From assembly GCA_033060915.1 (NCBI GenBank), contig CM065389.1, positions 11,354,501 to 11,418,500 of the forward strand: a stretch of 64,000 nt of DNA, written 5' to 3'. The translations under genes and the position numbers were made by a program. Each line of letters starts with the position of its first letter. Position 1 is the first letter of the stretch. Shown here piece by piece: positions 10,842 through 23,000 of the stretch. The notes below the pieces were generated by a model. That model did not search any database. It was not told the origin of the DNA and saw nothing but the letters and a program-made list of their open reading frames with translations. The DNA comes from Euryodendron excelsum (taxonomy: Eukaryota; Streptophyta; Magnoliopsida; Ericales; Pentaphylacaceae).

Positions 10842-11900
10842 TTAGGATTTCATAACCAAACCTTCTTCAGAGGCTTGCGACGACTTTTCCTTGACTTCTT
10901 CTTTTTTGGCTCCCTCTTTGTCAATCTCTTCAAAAAGGCTATCCAAATCGCCTTCGTTGAATTCGAAGGGTGGGTTTGGCAGTTTTGGCTCATAGGTGCC
11001 CCAGCCTATGTCCTCGTAATCAAAAAGCTCCTCTTTTAGGCGAGCCTCGGCTTCAGCATATCTAGGATGTAGGAATTCTTCTCCCCAACCATCAACAAGT
11101 GTAGTATCATTGAGAATGTTTGCAACAGGTTCATCCATGGGCCAGTCGAAAGGGTCTTGCTCTCCACTTGTATTGTAGAGATAGATAGGGCATGGTGGCA
11201 GTTCTTCCTCCCAATCGCTTTCAGTGTCTAACTCACCCTTGAAGTACTCTGTGGTTATGATGCCATCAGGATCCGCCTCATCCTCGGTGATGATGTTGAT
11301 AACATGGTCTGGTAAGGGATTTGTCGTGACATTGGGCGCGGGGATCGCCTTTGTTTCTTAGGTGTTGATGACCTTGTTGTCAATGAGATCTTGAATCTTA
11401 TGTTTCAAGGAGAAACAGGATTCTGTGTCATGCCTCTGTCCCCCAGAATGGTACTCGCAGGTAAAGGCAAGGTTGAAAGTTGGCGGTAGTGGGCTTGGCA
11501 ATGGCCGTGGGGGAATTGGGTTTATATGCTTGGCCTTGAGGAGCTCATGATAGGCCTCTGTTTGGGTGCATGCCAAACGCGTGAACTCTCGGTTTCGTCG
11601 GTTGTTGTTCTTGTTGGGGTTGAAGTAGGGTTGGGTTGCAGCAGGTCTAGTTGGGGGTGCTTGGGTAGCAGCAACGGGGATATTGATAATGGGAGCAGGT
11701 GGTGAAGGTCGAGCTTGGTATTGGGGGTAATATGGTTGTTGCTGTGTAGGTAGGATAGCAGATACTTCTCCCTCTTTCTTGCCCGTGCCCCGAGTGGTTG
11801 CCACCTTCTTGGCCGCGTTTGCAAATCCCTCACTTGTCTTGGCATAAGGGTTAGTGATTCTACCAGCTTTTGAGGGGAACTAAGCATGATGCTTTGGCTC
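10842..11900 (-). pseudogene. gag: gag remnant of the Tat/Ogre-like element
   Basis: Minus-strand reading frame running from about 11875 to 10842. It includes a Lys-rich segment ending KKEGEVSAI, a Pro/Gln-rich linker (about 11750-11600) and a zinc-knuckle-like motif CEYHSGGQRHDTESC followed by SLKHKIQDLIDNK (about 11455-11365). These are typical of Tat/Ogre gag C-terminal halves. A single TAA at 11358-11360 interrupts the frame. The same frame then continues with NVTTNPLPDH, a motif usual in this position, and an acidic region ending at 10842. Upstream of about 11875 a TAG and frame disruption end the homology, so the N-terminal capsid half is missing. It lies on the same strand as the LTRs and primer site. 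It is most likely inactive, unless the stop is suppressed and the N-terminus is dispensable. Confidence 0.8.
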
Positions 11901-13214
11901 ATGTTGGAGATAAGGGATTGCCCCTGCATACAAATACTATACATGCCCCTGTTCATTCATCCATTCGTAGATTCATTCATTCATTTGACAATAAGGACGA
12001 TTTTATTAAGATGAATTCTTTTTGGTACATAGAATTTTCTCAAAAGTACATAAAAATGGGGAGGGGGAACATTGTCCTTGGGACTTTCACCTATCTCTAC
12101 ATTTACATTATAGGATCATAAATTACTCTTGAGCCTTCAAATCTGCTTTGTTGGTAAGAACCCTTGATTTGAATTGCTCCCTTGTCTTCTTGGCAACCTT
12201 ATCTCCATGACTGAAGAGGGATTAGGGCCCCTCTTTATGAGATGACTTTAATGCATGCCATGAATCCTTAGGGTCTCGTGACACCCTTAGGAGTTTTGGG
12301 TTGGCTTGAATTGAGTGAGAAGGTCTTTGAGCCTTTATGTAAGGGTTGATTGGATGTATGAAGATGCAATGACTTGAGTTACTTTGAGAACTCTTGTCTT
12401 AAAATGAGTTCGGATGCATGAACAGTTATGATGCATGTACATAGAGGCAGCAAGAATTAGATGGCATAATGATAGAAATTAAACAAAATTTATAAGGAAA
12501 AATAAAGCGGTCACCCTTTCTTCCTTGATTTTGAAATTGACGCGTGTGTCCTAAATCCGGCAGAGGTTCGGCTATGCATGGGGTGCTACATGAGCATGAG
12601 ATTGGGGGTTTACTAATACTTCCTAAAAAGCTCGGTTCCCGAACCTTCAAACCTCCAGGGTCCATCCCCGAAAGGGTAAACTCCATCTTTGGTTGGTGGT
12701 TCGACCGGGGAAACTATCAAGAGACTGTAGGCTAAGAAACTGACACAGCATCCACCCACAGTCAATATACTGTTCCCCCTTCTATCTAGAAGGATAGTAA
12801 CCAGGTAATACATGTAAGATGCAAATGCAAGTGAGCGCACCAAGTGTGTGTGAAATTTTAAAAAAATGAAGGAAAGGACCCAACAACACACATCACATCA
12901 TGTCCATTCATTCACATACATGGCAACAAATATGAAACAAAAATGTGAACAAAGGTCCACCTACAAAAGAAGAATGCAAAGAGGTAGTAACTTTTTGTAA
13001 AACTCAATGCAAGGTAAAATGGATGGTCAATACAAGAGCATAAATGTAGGCAATGAATGCAAGCGATGACACTTATATGAAAATCATTTTGAAAAATAAG
13101 GTTTGTTTTGGAAACTTGAAAAATTCGAAGAGTGGATAAAATCTGGACAAGGTAACCGGAGATTCTGGGTGAGTGAAGGGTGAAGAGACATGTTAATGGC
13201 CTAACCCTCTAAAA
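11901..13214. other. Leader between primer binding site and gag, no gene seen
   Basis: Non-coding 5' leader of the element on the minus strand; I see no conserved ORF. It would contain packaging and dimerisation signals, which cannot be recognised from sequence alone. The missing N-terminal part of gag must have been deleted around 11900-12000. Confidence 0.5.
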
Positions 13215-13233
13215 GTCCCCAGTGGAATCGCCA
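13215..13233 (-). promoter_or_regulatory. Primer binding site, tRNA-Arg type
   Basis: On the minus strand, 2 bp after the LTR end, the sequence reads TGGCGATTCCACTGGGGAC. It is complementary to the 3' end of a tRNA with a G discriminator base, as in plant tRNA-Arg, the primer reported for Ogre elements. This site fixes the element's orientation as minus. Confidence 0.8.
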
Positions 13234-14004
13234 GCTGTCGCGCCCCGATTTTTGGGGGTCCAAGGTCCTTTCGGCTCGGAGACCCTAAAGTACGGAACTC
13301 TGTCACTAGAACTCATCCTTCTAGAAGGATCAGTGCTACTAGGTTAGAAAATTGGTTTGACTAAGGGTTTTTTAGAAAAATGGGAGTCGCCACCTAACTT
13401 GATTAAGGTGAGTTAGGGCACCTAAAATTGAGCGTTAATCTGAGGGTTAAACTTAGGGTTTTTGGAAAAGGTTTTTGAAAACTTCCTCAAGAAAGGGTCT
13501 TTAAGAAAATAGGTTGTTTGGCAACCTTTGGAAAGATTTAAGCCATTTTGGAAAATGACTCCATTTTGGTCTTTTGAAAACAAAAATCTATGGTTCGGGG
13601 GTTGGTTACAGGTAGGGAAGACATCCTAAGATCATCACCCTACCCCGCCATTTCAGTACCTACATGTCTAATCACCCCTTGTTTACTCACTAGAATAAAC
13701 GGTTACCATTGTCCACTTAATATCCACTTTAGAATTTTGAAAACGGGGTTTATTCATCACTTTTCGGATGAATGATGCATGATGCAAGTTTTTCGAAAAA
13801 GTTTGAAAATAATAAGGGTTTTGAAAGAGTTTGGAATAGGAACTTTGAATTGATAGAAATTTTTGAAAAATGGATTGGAATTGAAATAGAAGTTATGATC
13901 GCACCATTTTAGGTTGCCTACGTATCTCATTTAGCGAGAATCAGGTCATTCGTAGTTCGGGCAAGAGCTCGATGGAAAATAGGCGCATTAGGGCCTTTGG
14001 AAGG

Positions 14005-14360
14005 TTTAAAGACACTTTGGAGTCTTTAAAAAAGTTTAAGACACTTTGAGGTCTTTGAAAAGTTTAAGGCACTTTGAAAAGTTTAAGACACTTTGAGGTC
14101 TTTGGAAAAGTTCAAGACACTATGAGGTCTTTTAAAAGAGTTTAAGACACTTTGAGGTCTTGGAAAAAGTTTAAGACACCTTGAGGTGTTTAAGACACTT
14201 TGAGGTCTTCGGAAAAATTCAAGATACTTGGAGGTCTTTTAAAAGAGTTTAAGACACTTTGAGGTCTTGGGAAAAGTTTAAGACACCTTGAGGTGTTTAA
14301 GACACTTTAAGGTTTTTGGAAAAGTTTAAGACACTTTGAGGTCTTTAGAAATTGAAGACC
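14005..14360. repeat. 29-bp tandem repeat array in the 5' LTR (about 13 units)
   Basis: Same unit as 505-712 but with about 13 units by eye, including two short 19-bp units. A block of about 110 bp (a unit ending TTCAAG, a unit ending GAGTTTAAG, a TTGGGAAAAG-type unit and a short unit) occurs twice here and once in the 3' LTR, which explains most of the length difference. Confidence 0.8.
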
Positions 14361-14859
14361 CTTTTATGGGCTTGGAGGATTTGACTTGAAATTGGATGGT
14401 GGAGTATTTTGAAAATGTTTTTGGATCAACCTAAGAGAGTTTTGGAAAAAATGCTTTGGCATGACTCAAGAAAACTTGAAAGTGTTTTTAAAGTCTTGTT
14501 TTGAAAACCTTGGAGGCATGTTTTGATGAATTGGTTTGGAGAGTGGTTTTTGGAAATGGCTAAGGGTTTGGAATCCTAATATGGACAACCTTACGGGTTG
14601 TTCTTGATTTATCACTTGTCCTTGGAATCCCTAACCATGAGAGGGCTAGGGATACCTTAGGGTTGTGACCTTTGGAAAACGTTTTTGGAAATGCCTTGAA
14701 GATAGAATGTAAGAACATTAGAAGAGTTTATGCAGTTGGTTTTTTGAAATCATGAGAATGGAAAGTTTTGGAAAAATAGGTTATGAGGATAATTTGAAAG
14801 TTTGAATGGTAATTAAAAAAAAGAGTTCAAGAGTTGGAACCTTGAAGTGTACTAACCTA

Positions 14860-15175
14860 GGTAGGGTTAGCCTAGGGTTAGAGGTGACCTAAGATTGACT
14901 ATCTTGGGTTAGGTTAGCTTAGGGTTGAGATGACCTATGGTAAACTAATCAAGGTTGGGTTAAATTAGGGTTAAGGTGACCTAGGGTTAAGTAACTAGGG
15001 TAGGGTTAACCTAAGGTTAGGTTGACTTAGGGTTAGGTTAACCTAAGTTGGGTGAACTAGGGTCAAGTTAACCTATGGTTGGACTACTAGGGTCAAGTTA
15101 ATCTAGGGTTAGGTAACTAGGGTCAAGTTAACCTAGGGTTAGTCAACTAGGGTCAAGTTAACCTAGAGCTAGATT
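14860..15175. repeat. TAGGGT-rich approx. 30-bp repeats in the 5' LTR
   Basis: Counterpart of 1200-1560. The clean part (15056-15175) has four units containing ACTAGGGTCAAGTTAA, one fewer than the 3' LTR. Confidence 0.75.
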
Positions 15176-16429
15176 GGAGAATGGTTTTGAAAGTTGCTTT
15201 GATGCATTCTTGGAAAGAGTTTTGAAAAACAAAACATGTTATACAATGGACTTTGGTTGGCAATCTTTTTGAAGATCATTTTCACGAAAATTTTAACTCT
15301 AGTAAAGAGTATGGTTTATATGGTTGGTGTTTGGAGACCATTCCAAGGAAGGTTTTTGTCGCGCCCAGATTTTTCGCACTCGCGGAATACACTCACAAGC
15401 GGGAAAAATGTTGTACTCTCTCGTTAGAACTCACCCTCCTGGAAGAATGAGTGCGACTAGGTTTGAATTGAAAATCGATTTGAATAAAGGGCTTTTGAAA
15501 AAGATTCAGAGTCGCCACCTAACTTGATTAAGGTGAGTTAGGTCACCTAAAAACTAAGAATAATCCGAAGACTACACTTAGGGTTTTTGGAAAACAATTT
15601 GAAAATATCTCCTCGAGAGAGGGTTTTTAAGAAAATATCTCCTTGAGAGAGGGTTTTTAAGAAAAACAGGTTGTTTGGCAACCTTTGGAAAACATTTAGC
15701 CCTTTTTTAAAAATTACTCCTTTTTGGTCTTTAAAAATAGTGATTCTAGGTTCGGAGGTTGGTTACGTGTAGGGAAGACGCACTAAGCTATCACCCTACC
15801 CCGCCCTTTCAGTACCTACATGTCAATCTACCCTAGATTCAACTATGAGAGTCTTTAATTAATCAATGGCCAATCCTATTCACTTTAGAAAAACAATGTT
15901 TGAAAAATATGATGCATGATATGCAAGTGCAAGTTAAGAGATTTGAAAAGAGATTAATTTGAAATTGATTTGATTTGAAAATAGATTTAAAGAGATGGAA
16001 TTGAAATTGGAAAGTTTGAAAATTGAAAGTAGAAATTTGAAAATAGAAATTTTGAAATTGGGATTTTGAAAATAGATTGAAATTTGAGATTTGGAAAGAT
16101 TTTGGAAACCGCACCCATGAGGGTGGAATTGAAAGTTTGAAAACTATTGTGACCGCACCTATGAAGGTTGCCTACGTATCCTTTTGGGGGAATCAGGTCA
16201 GTCGTAGTTCGGACCAGAGTCCGATTGAAAAGAGATTGATTTGAAGAGAGAGATTGGATTGGAAATTGAGTTGGAAGATTTGAAAAGATTCGATTTTAGG
16301 AAGCCTAGACTTAGAAAAGAGAAGGAACTTAGGAAAGATTTGACTTGGAAGAGTTTTAGGAAAGATTGGATTTAGGAAATATTTGAATTAGGAAAAGTTC
16401 GATTTAAGAAAGTTTCAAATTAGGAAAGT

Positions 16430-16830
16430 TTCATTTTTGAAAAGTTTTGAAATTAGCAAAATTTGAAATTTAAGAAAGTTTTGAAATAGGAAAGTGTCAT
16501 TTTAGGAAAGTTTTGGAATTAGGAAATGTTCGACTTAGGAAAGTTTTGAATTAAGAAAGTTTCAACTTAGGGAAGTTTTGAATTAAGAAAGTTTTGAATT
16601 AAGAAAGTTTCAACTTAGGAAAGTTTTGAATTAAGAAAGTTTTGAATTAAGAAAGTTTCAACTTAGGAAAGTTTTGAATTACGAAAGTTTCAACTTAGGA
16701 AAGTTTTGAATTTAGAAAGTTTTCATTTTAGCAAAGTTTAGAGTTTAGAAAGATTTGAAATTTAGAAAGTTTAAGATTTAGAAAGTCTTAACTTAAGAAA
16801 GTTTTGAATTTAGAAAGATTTGAGATTTTA
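16430..16830. repeat. Degenerate GAAAGTTTTGAATTA repeats in the nested LTR
   Basis: Units of about 15-31 bp alternate TTGAATTAAGAAAGTTT and CAACTTAGGAAAGTTTTG. They are cleanest at 16530-16740, and weaker related sequence extends over most of 15950-17830. No coding potential. Confidence 0.75.
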
Positions 16831-19585
16831 GGATTTAAAAAGTTTTAGGGTTTTAGAAAATCTTAAGATTAGAAAAGGTTTGAGTTTAAGAAAAGTTTGA
16901 AAACTTAGGTTTGAAAAGTTAAGATTTGGAAAGAAGGTAGAATTAGGAAAGGGTTGAATTAGGAAAGATTTTTATGTTCAAGTTTTTGAAAACTTAAGGT
17001 TTAGGAAAGTGAAAGTTTAGAAAGGATTTGAATTAGGAAATATTTGGATTTGGAAGGGATTGGATTTGGTTTCTAAAAGAAAAGATTTGATTTTGTTTCC
17101 AAAAACGGAGGACGGGATCTAGTTTCCTAAACGGGGAGATTTGATTCGGTTTCCTAAAGGGAAGATAAGATTTGGCAAGGATTTGGAAAGGGAGATTCTA
17201 GAAACCCTAGATTTGGAAAATTATAGTTTGGACGTAGAAAATAGGTTTTGAAAATATGTATAGTTTTGATGTAGAAAACAAGAGATTTTGGAAACCTAGG
17301 TTTAGGGCAAAGTTTGAAAATCATGTTTTTGGAAAGAAAACTAGCGTTTCCTAATTGTGGGTTCTAGGGCTTGATTTGGGCTCTAAGGAAAGAGTTTTTG
17401 GAAAGTGCGTTTTTGGAAACGAAGGCTTTCTAGAAGGGAAATCTTAGGGAGGAGTTTTTGAAAAGTGAATTTGGAAAGAAAGTTTTTGGAAAAAGATTTT
17501 AAAGAGAATGAGTTATTGGAAAGTGTGTTTTTGGAAACATAGATTTTGGGAGGAAAAATCCTAGAGGGGAGTTTCTAGAAGGAAGATTTTGGAAAGAGAG
17601 TTTTTGGAAAGATAGTTTTTTAGGAAGGTTTTTGGAGATAGTTTTTAGGAAGGTGAATCTAGGGAGTGCTTTTAGAAAGTGAATTTTGAGGAAAGGATTT
17701 TGGAGAGGAGTTGAAAAAGAGAGTTTTGAAAAAATAGATTTTGGAAGGGAGTTTTTGAAAACAATTTTGAAGAGGAGAGTTTTAGGAAAGTATGTTGAAA
17801 AAGAGATTTTTAGGAAGAGGGATTTTTGAAAAGAGAGCTTTTTGGAAAGTATGAAAACATCTCACTTTTCTAAAGCGATTCTAACCATAAAAGGGTTAGA
17901 ACCACTTTAAGAAAGTGGTTTTGAAAACAATAAGGTTTGAAAATATAGACCAAAAGGTCACTTTTAATGTAACACTTTCCTAAAGCAATCCTAGCCATGG
18001 AAAGGCTAGAATCATCCTAGGATTGTGGTTTTGAAAACAAGTTTTTGAAAAAGAGATTTTAATGCAATTTTAAAAACAAGTTTGAAAACGATTTTGAAGA
18101 CAACTTTGAAAATGGATTTTAGAAGATGCAAGACTATGATATGCACAATGCAATTTGGGGTCGTGAACATACAAGGCTAAGGCTTCACCACATAATCAAG
18201 GGGGCCGGACCCACGTGGTCTTTGGTTAGGCTAGAAGAAAGCCCCCGACACGGTGACTCTCCAATAGCCCAATCCTACACATAGACCGGGAATCCCCTTG
18301 TTTCAAGCATGCAAAGAAAGGGGGGGGAAAGAGATGGGAGATTAAAATAGAGAAAACACAAGTGGGTTAGGAGAGAGAAGAGAGAGGGGGAAAGTGCGAA
18401 AATTTAAATAGGGAGCCTACCGTATGTCTTCTTTATTTTGCGCGCCGCGCTGTCTTCGGTCTTCGGTCTTTGTCTTGATCTTCACCTTCAGTCTTTAGGA
18501 GTTGTCTTCAAGCTTTGGATGACAGCTCTTCAAGTCTTCAAAGGATAGTTGAAGGCTAGTGTATGAGTGTATGGGGGAGTGTATAAGTGTATAGGAGTCT
18601 AGGGTTTGTATAGGGTGGCTAGGGTTTGGAAAACCTAGGGAGGCTAGGGTTTAGGAGATGCTCGGGCTCTGTATATCGAAATATAGGATTTTTATATTAA
18701 GTTTGCAGACCCTTTTTACGTTGAATGAGGCTCTATATTTATAGAGGGAGGACAAACTTGGCGCCTGTTGCAATGGCGCCAGGGCAAACTTTACACTGGC
18801 GCCACTAGGAGTGGTGCCAGGCCATTTTTTGGCTTGGCGCCACTACTAGTGGTGCTAGCCAATTAGGAAAGGTTTAAGGTCGGCAAACAACGCATCTTTG
18901 ACTAGATTTGTGCGCCTGCACTAGTGACTACCATGTAATTTTTAGCCTGGCTTCACTAGGAGTGACTCCGAAAAGTCTGGGAATGATTTGGAGGAGCCGG
19001 GAATGACCCGGAAGGCCAGAAAAGAGCAGGAACACTTAAAATAGTGTCCTGGAGGTATTTGACTTGAAAAGTGAGGATAAGATGTGTCGGAAAGGTCGAC
19101 CGGGTCTTTAGGGGTAAAACGGTTAATCGGACCGGAAAACTGCCGGGACAGACTCAGACTGTTCCTGAAGAAGACTTGAGATCTGGAAACATTATTCAAA
19201 ATGTTCCCAGAGGTTGCCGGTTTGATTTCCAGAGCCGGTGTGGTCGAAAAAGGAGACCGGCCCACCAGGGGCAAAACGGTCATTTTGTACCGGATTGGCC
19301 AGAACTGACTCGGAATGACCCGGAAAGATAAAGGAAGATTGAGAGTACTATAAAAAGTAATCTCAGAGGGTTACCGGTTTGATACCTAGAGCCGGTGTGA
19401 TTCTCGGGGCATTCGGATGCCTAAGGGCAAAATGGTCATCTTGACCGGAAAAGGTCCAAAGGGTAGTTTGGTCATTTTTCACCGAAATGGGCTAACAGAC
19501 ACTGGTGTTGACCTGGGTTTTGAGTGTTTCCGCCACTCTAGCGGCGATCGTCGTGACACAAGGGTTTGCTGCCAATTCCCTATAT

Positions 19586-19826
19586 CGACCTATTTGTGAG
19601 TATTTCTGCTACTCTAACGGTTTTGTGAGTATTTCCGCTACTCTAACGGTTTTTATTTTGGTGAGTATTTCTGCTACTCAAACGATTTTGGTGAGTATTT
19701 CCGCTACTCAAACGGTTTTTGTGAGTACTTCCGCTACTCTAACGGTTTTGGTGAGTATTTCCGCTACTCAAACGGTTTTATGAGTATTTCCGCTACACTA
19801 ACGGTTTTGTGAGTAGTTTCGCTACT
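19586..19826. repeat. Approx. 28-bp tandem repeat, 8-9 copies
   Basis: Units read GTGAGTATTTCCGCTACTC followed by TAACGGTTTT or AAACGGTTTT. Three more units follow the neighbouring 81-bp array at 20070-20145, so that array is inserted within or grew inside this one. Confidence 0.85.
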
Positions 19827-19829
19827 CGG

Positions 19830-20070
19830 ACCGTCTCGAGGAATAAACTGTCTCAAGAGAGGGATTGGAAAGGGGTCTTACTGTCTCCGAAGAGACGTGC
19901 CTGGATTGGAACCGTCTCGAGAAATAAACTGTCTCGAGAGTGGGATTAGAAAGGGGTCTTACCGTCTCCGAAGAGACATGCCTGGATTGGAACCGTCTTG
20001 AGGAATAAACTGTCTCGAGAGAGGGATTGGAAAGGAGTCTTACCGTCTCCGAGGAGACGTGCCTGGATTG
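19830..20070. repeat. 81-bp tandem repeat, 3 copies, rich in GTCTCGAGAG half-palindromes
   Basis: ACCGTCTCGAG begins units at 19830, 19911 and 19992, exactly 81 bp apart; a fourth partial unit starts at 20148. Each unit has CTGTCTCGAGAG and CGTCTCCGAAGAGACG, the latter a near-perfect inverted repeat. Because 81 is a multiple of three, the minus strand gives a spurious 27-residue repeat protein. Confidence 0.88.
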
Positions 20071-23000
20071 TGAGTGTTTCCGCCACTCTAACGGTTTTGT
20101 GAGTATTTCCACTACTCTAACGGTTTTGTGAGTAGTTTCGCTACTCAGGCCGTCTCGAGGAATAAACTGTCTCGAGAGAGGGATTGGAATTGGAAAGGGA
20201 AGGACAATGCCCCTAAGGGCACTTTGGTCATTTTGCCTCTATTTGGGCCTGACAGACCCGCGAAGCGATGGAAAGACGGAATTTGGACCTAGAGAATTGG
20301 ATTCGATTGGAACATGCCCACGATGACTTGAAAACAAGTCTGGACGAAGTGTAAACTGTCAAGCGGTCAAAAATGGGGTGCTTACAGTTTCCTTATGACC
20401 ATTATAACCATTATCTTAACAAGAGTGGAGGCTTCAAAAATCAACATAAGGATGTCAATTTTTGAAAAATCATTTTTGATGCGAAGATGGAGAGAATGAA
20501 CTCTTGAAAACCATTTTTAAGAGGGAGATTTTGAAAATCATTTTTAAAGGGGACCATTCCATCAAGAAATGGTTCATATGGCCAATCAAAAGGGAGACCA
20601 CTCAAGAGAGGTTTCCATAGGGCCATTCCAACCACTATACTTAAAAGAATGGGAATCTTGAAAATTAGAGAATTAGAAAGCAACCCTTATGCAAATTAAA
20701 ATGTCATGATGCCAAAATGAAAGTTAAGGGATTAGGAGGAGGTCTTCTAAAGTATAATTCCTAAAATCTTAGCCCACACTTCAAGTGGCCAACTCTTGGA
20801 ACAATTTTTGAAAGAAATGTGGAACTTGGAGATGACATAAAATTAAGAGCAATATAAGCATTGTAGAACATGAAAATAAGCATAAAATGAAGCCAAGCAC
20901 ACAAGATATGATCAAAATAATAATATGCAAAGGGTCATGATTCACATACAAGGCTTTTAGGCTACACCACATAAACAAGGGACTTTTAGGCCATACCATC
21001 TTAAAGTAAGATAGTGAGAGGTCCCCCTACACGGTGGCTCTCATTTGTATTGCTCTAGGCATGAGCTAAGCGCCCTCTTGGCTCAAGCATGCAAGAAAGG
21101 GGGGTTGAAGATGGGGATTAAAATAGAGAATAACCTAAGTAGGCTAGGAGGGAGAAGAAAAGAGTGGGGGAGAGCACAAATGTAAAAGGGATACCACCTT
21201 TTTCCTTCACCCCACTTGTAGTCTTCAATGGATGTCTTGATTGGAGCTTGAGAGGCTAGAGTGGAGTGTGTAAGTGTGTATGAGGCCTTGTATGTGGAGT
21301 GTATAAGCTTGAGAGGGGTATAATCTAGCCTAAGTGTTGGAGGGGTGGAATATATGTAAGGATTAGAGTTTCTGGAGTGATTTTAGCAGAACTTCACATC
21401 AATTTCGAACCTGGAATATACAAAGGAGGAGGCCTCTATTTATAGGCAATCTGGAACATGCCTAGCGCATGTGCTACATGCGCATGGCCAAAATTTGGCC
21501 TTGCTCATGTCCTACATGCGCAAGTATTATTCCATTGCCAAAATGACACATGGCACCTATTGTACTAGATAAATCTCGACCGTTCATCAGAAGTCGGTCG
21601 ATCTGATCAAAATTTGATCGCATGTAGCATACGCTCCATCACAGGGAAGGTTCGTCCAAACTTTGCCTCGATAATTGAGTCAATCGGGAAGGTTTCGGGG
21701 GAATCGGTCACACTCGGGATATCCTCCCAAGGCTTCCGGTGAACTTTCATGTTTTTAGAAAGTTTGAATTATGTTTGGAGGTGAGTGATATCGTCTTGGG
21801 AAGTGTGCTAAAAAGGTTACTTTTGCGGAGCGTCTGTGATACGCTCCCGGGGTGTTTGAAAGTGGCTATTTTCGTTTTATGATCAAGGCCTTCGAGAAGC
21901 GATCTATTTGATCAGACCGTACCGATGGAAAGTACTCTGGAAATACTTTCAGGAATTCTCAAATTTACGCATTTCTCAAGTCGTTTGATGGTGCGTTTTG
22001 ATTAGGGAATCGGAGAAAAAGTCAACCCTGGTGGAGAGTCTGTGAGACGCTCTAGGGGTTGCTGAAAGTTATAGTTTTCACACCGTACGATGGAGGGCTT
22101 TGGAAAGCAATCTATTCGATTGAACCGTATCGATGGAAAGATCTATGGACGAGCTTTCGAGAATTCCCTAATTTACGCATTTCTCAAGTCGGTTGACGGT
22201 GCGTTATAACTAGGGAATTGGGGGAAAAGACAATTTAGGCGGAGCGTTTGCGAGACGCTCCAGGGAACTTTTATCGAGTCGTGTGAGTTTAGTGTCGTAG
22301 GGTCCTCCTTGGGTTAAACAAGGGCGTGTGGTGAAACCCTCTGCTCGAGATCCCAAGGCTGGTGCTGTTTTGAGGCATATTTGGGCTTCCGGGGGTAAAA
22401 CTATCATTTTGACCAAGATTGGCTGGAAATGGTCGGGAATGGTTTGGTATGTTGTGTTAAGTGTGTAGGGTTATTCAGGGACAAAATGGTCATTTTGACC
22501 GGAGTGGGCCGGAATAGGACTGAATTTGGACCACATGGCATGCGGGGGATGCCTAATGGTTTAACAACATTTTGGAAGGATGGACTTATCATTTTAAGGG
22601 ATTTTAAACTTTTCCAAAATGTTCTTCGAGGCCCAAGGGGCAGGTTTGATCATTTTTCACCTAGTCGGGCTAGCAGGCGCCGGTGTTGACCTAGGTGTTG
22701 GTTCCCGAGACCGCCCGGTCTCAAAAAACTACCTGTGTGGTGTTGGTCCCTAAGAATGCCTGGTCTTAGAGAGCTACCTGTAGGGTGGTGTCGGTTCCTA
22801 ATAACGCCTGGTCTTAGAAAGCTACCTGTGAGGGTGGTGTTGGTCTCCGAGAGCGCCTGGTCCCGGAGAACTACCGAATGACGGACATTCTACATTGGCG
22901 GGCTAGCAGGCGCCAGAAGTGAACCGTCTGGAATATGATGAGGTGTTGGTCCCCGAGATCACCCGATCCCAGGAAACTACCTGGATAACGTTGGTTTCCA

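Larger units (their letters stand above)
15357..20386 (-). mobile_element. Nested solo LTR of a second Ogre-like family (5030 bp)
   Basis: Plus-strand ends are TGTCGCGCCCAG and GGGGTGCTTACA, the same termini as the host LTR, but the interior is largely different, so it is a related yet distinct family. The flanks read GTTTT before and GTTTC after. The uninterrupted 3' LTR copy (near 1735) shows a single GTTTC at this spot, so this is a 5-bp target duplication with one later change. No internal region or primer site follows, making it a solo LTR left by LTR-LTR recombination. The middle is AG/T-rich repeats and the right third holds two satellite-like arrays. Confidence 0.9.

Noticed and set aside
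13201..13235. Polypurine tract of a plus-strand element
   Set aside because: The sequence is not purine-rich; its complement is a tRNA-Arg-type primer site, which puts the element on the minus strand together with gag.
19822..20112. Minus-strand 27-residue repeat protein
   Set aside because: It is produced by an 81-bp tandem repeat whose length is divisible by three; it lies inside a non-coding LTR.
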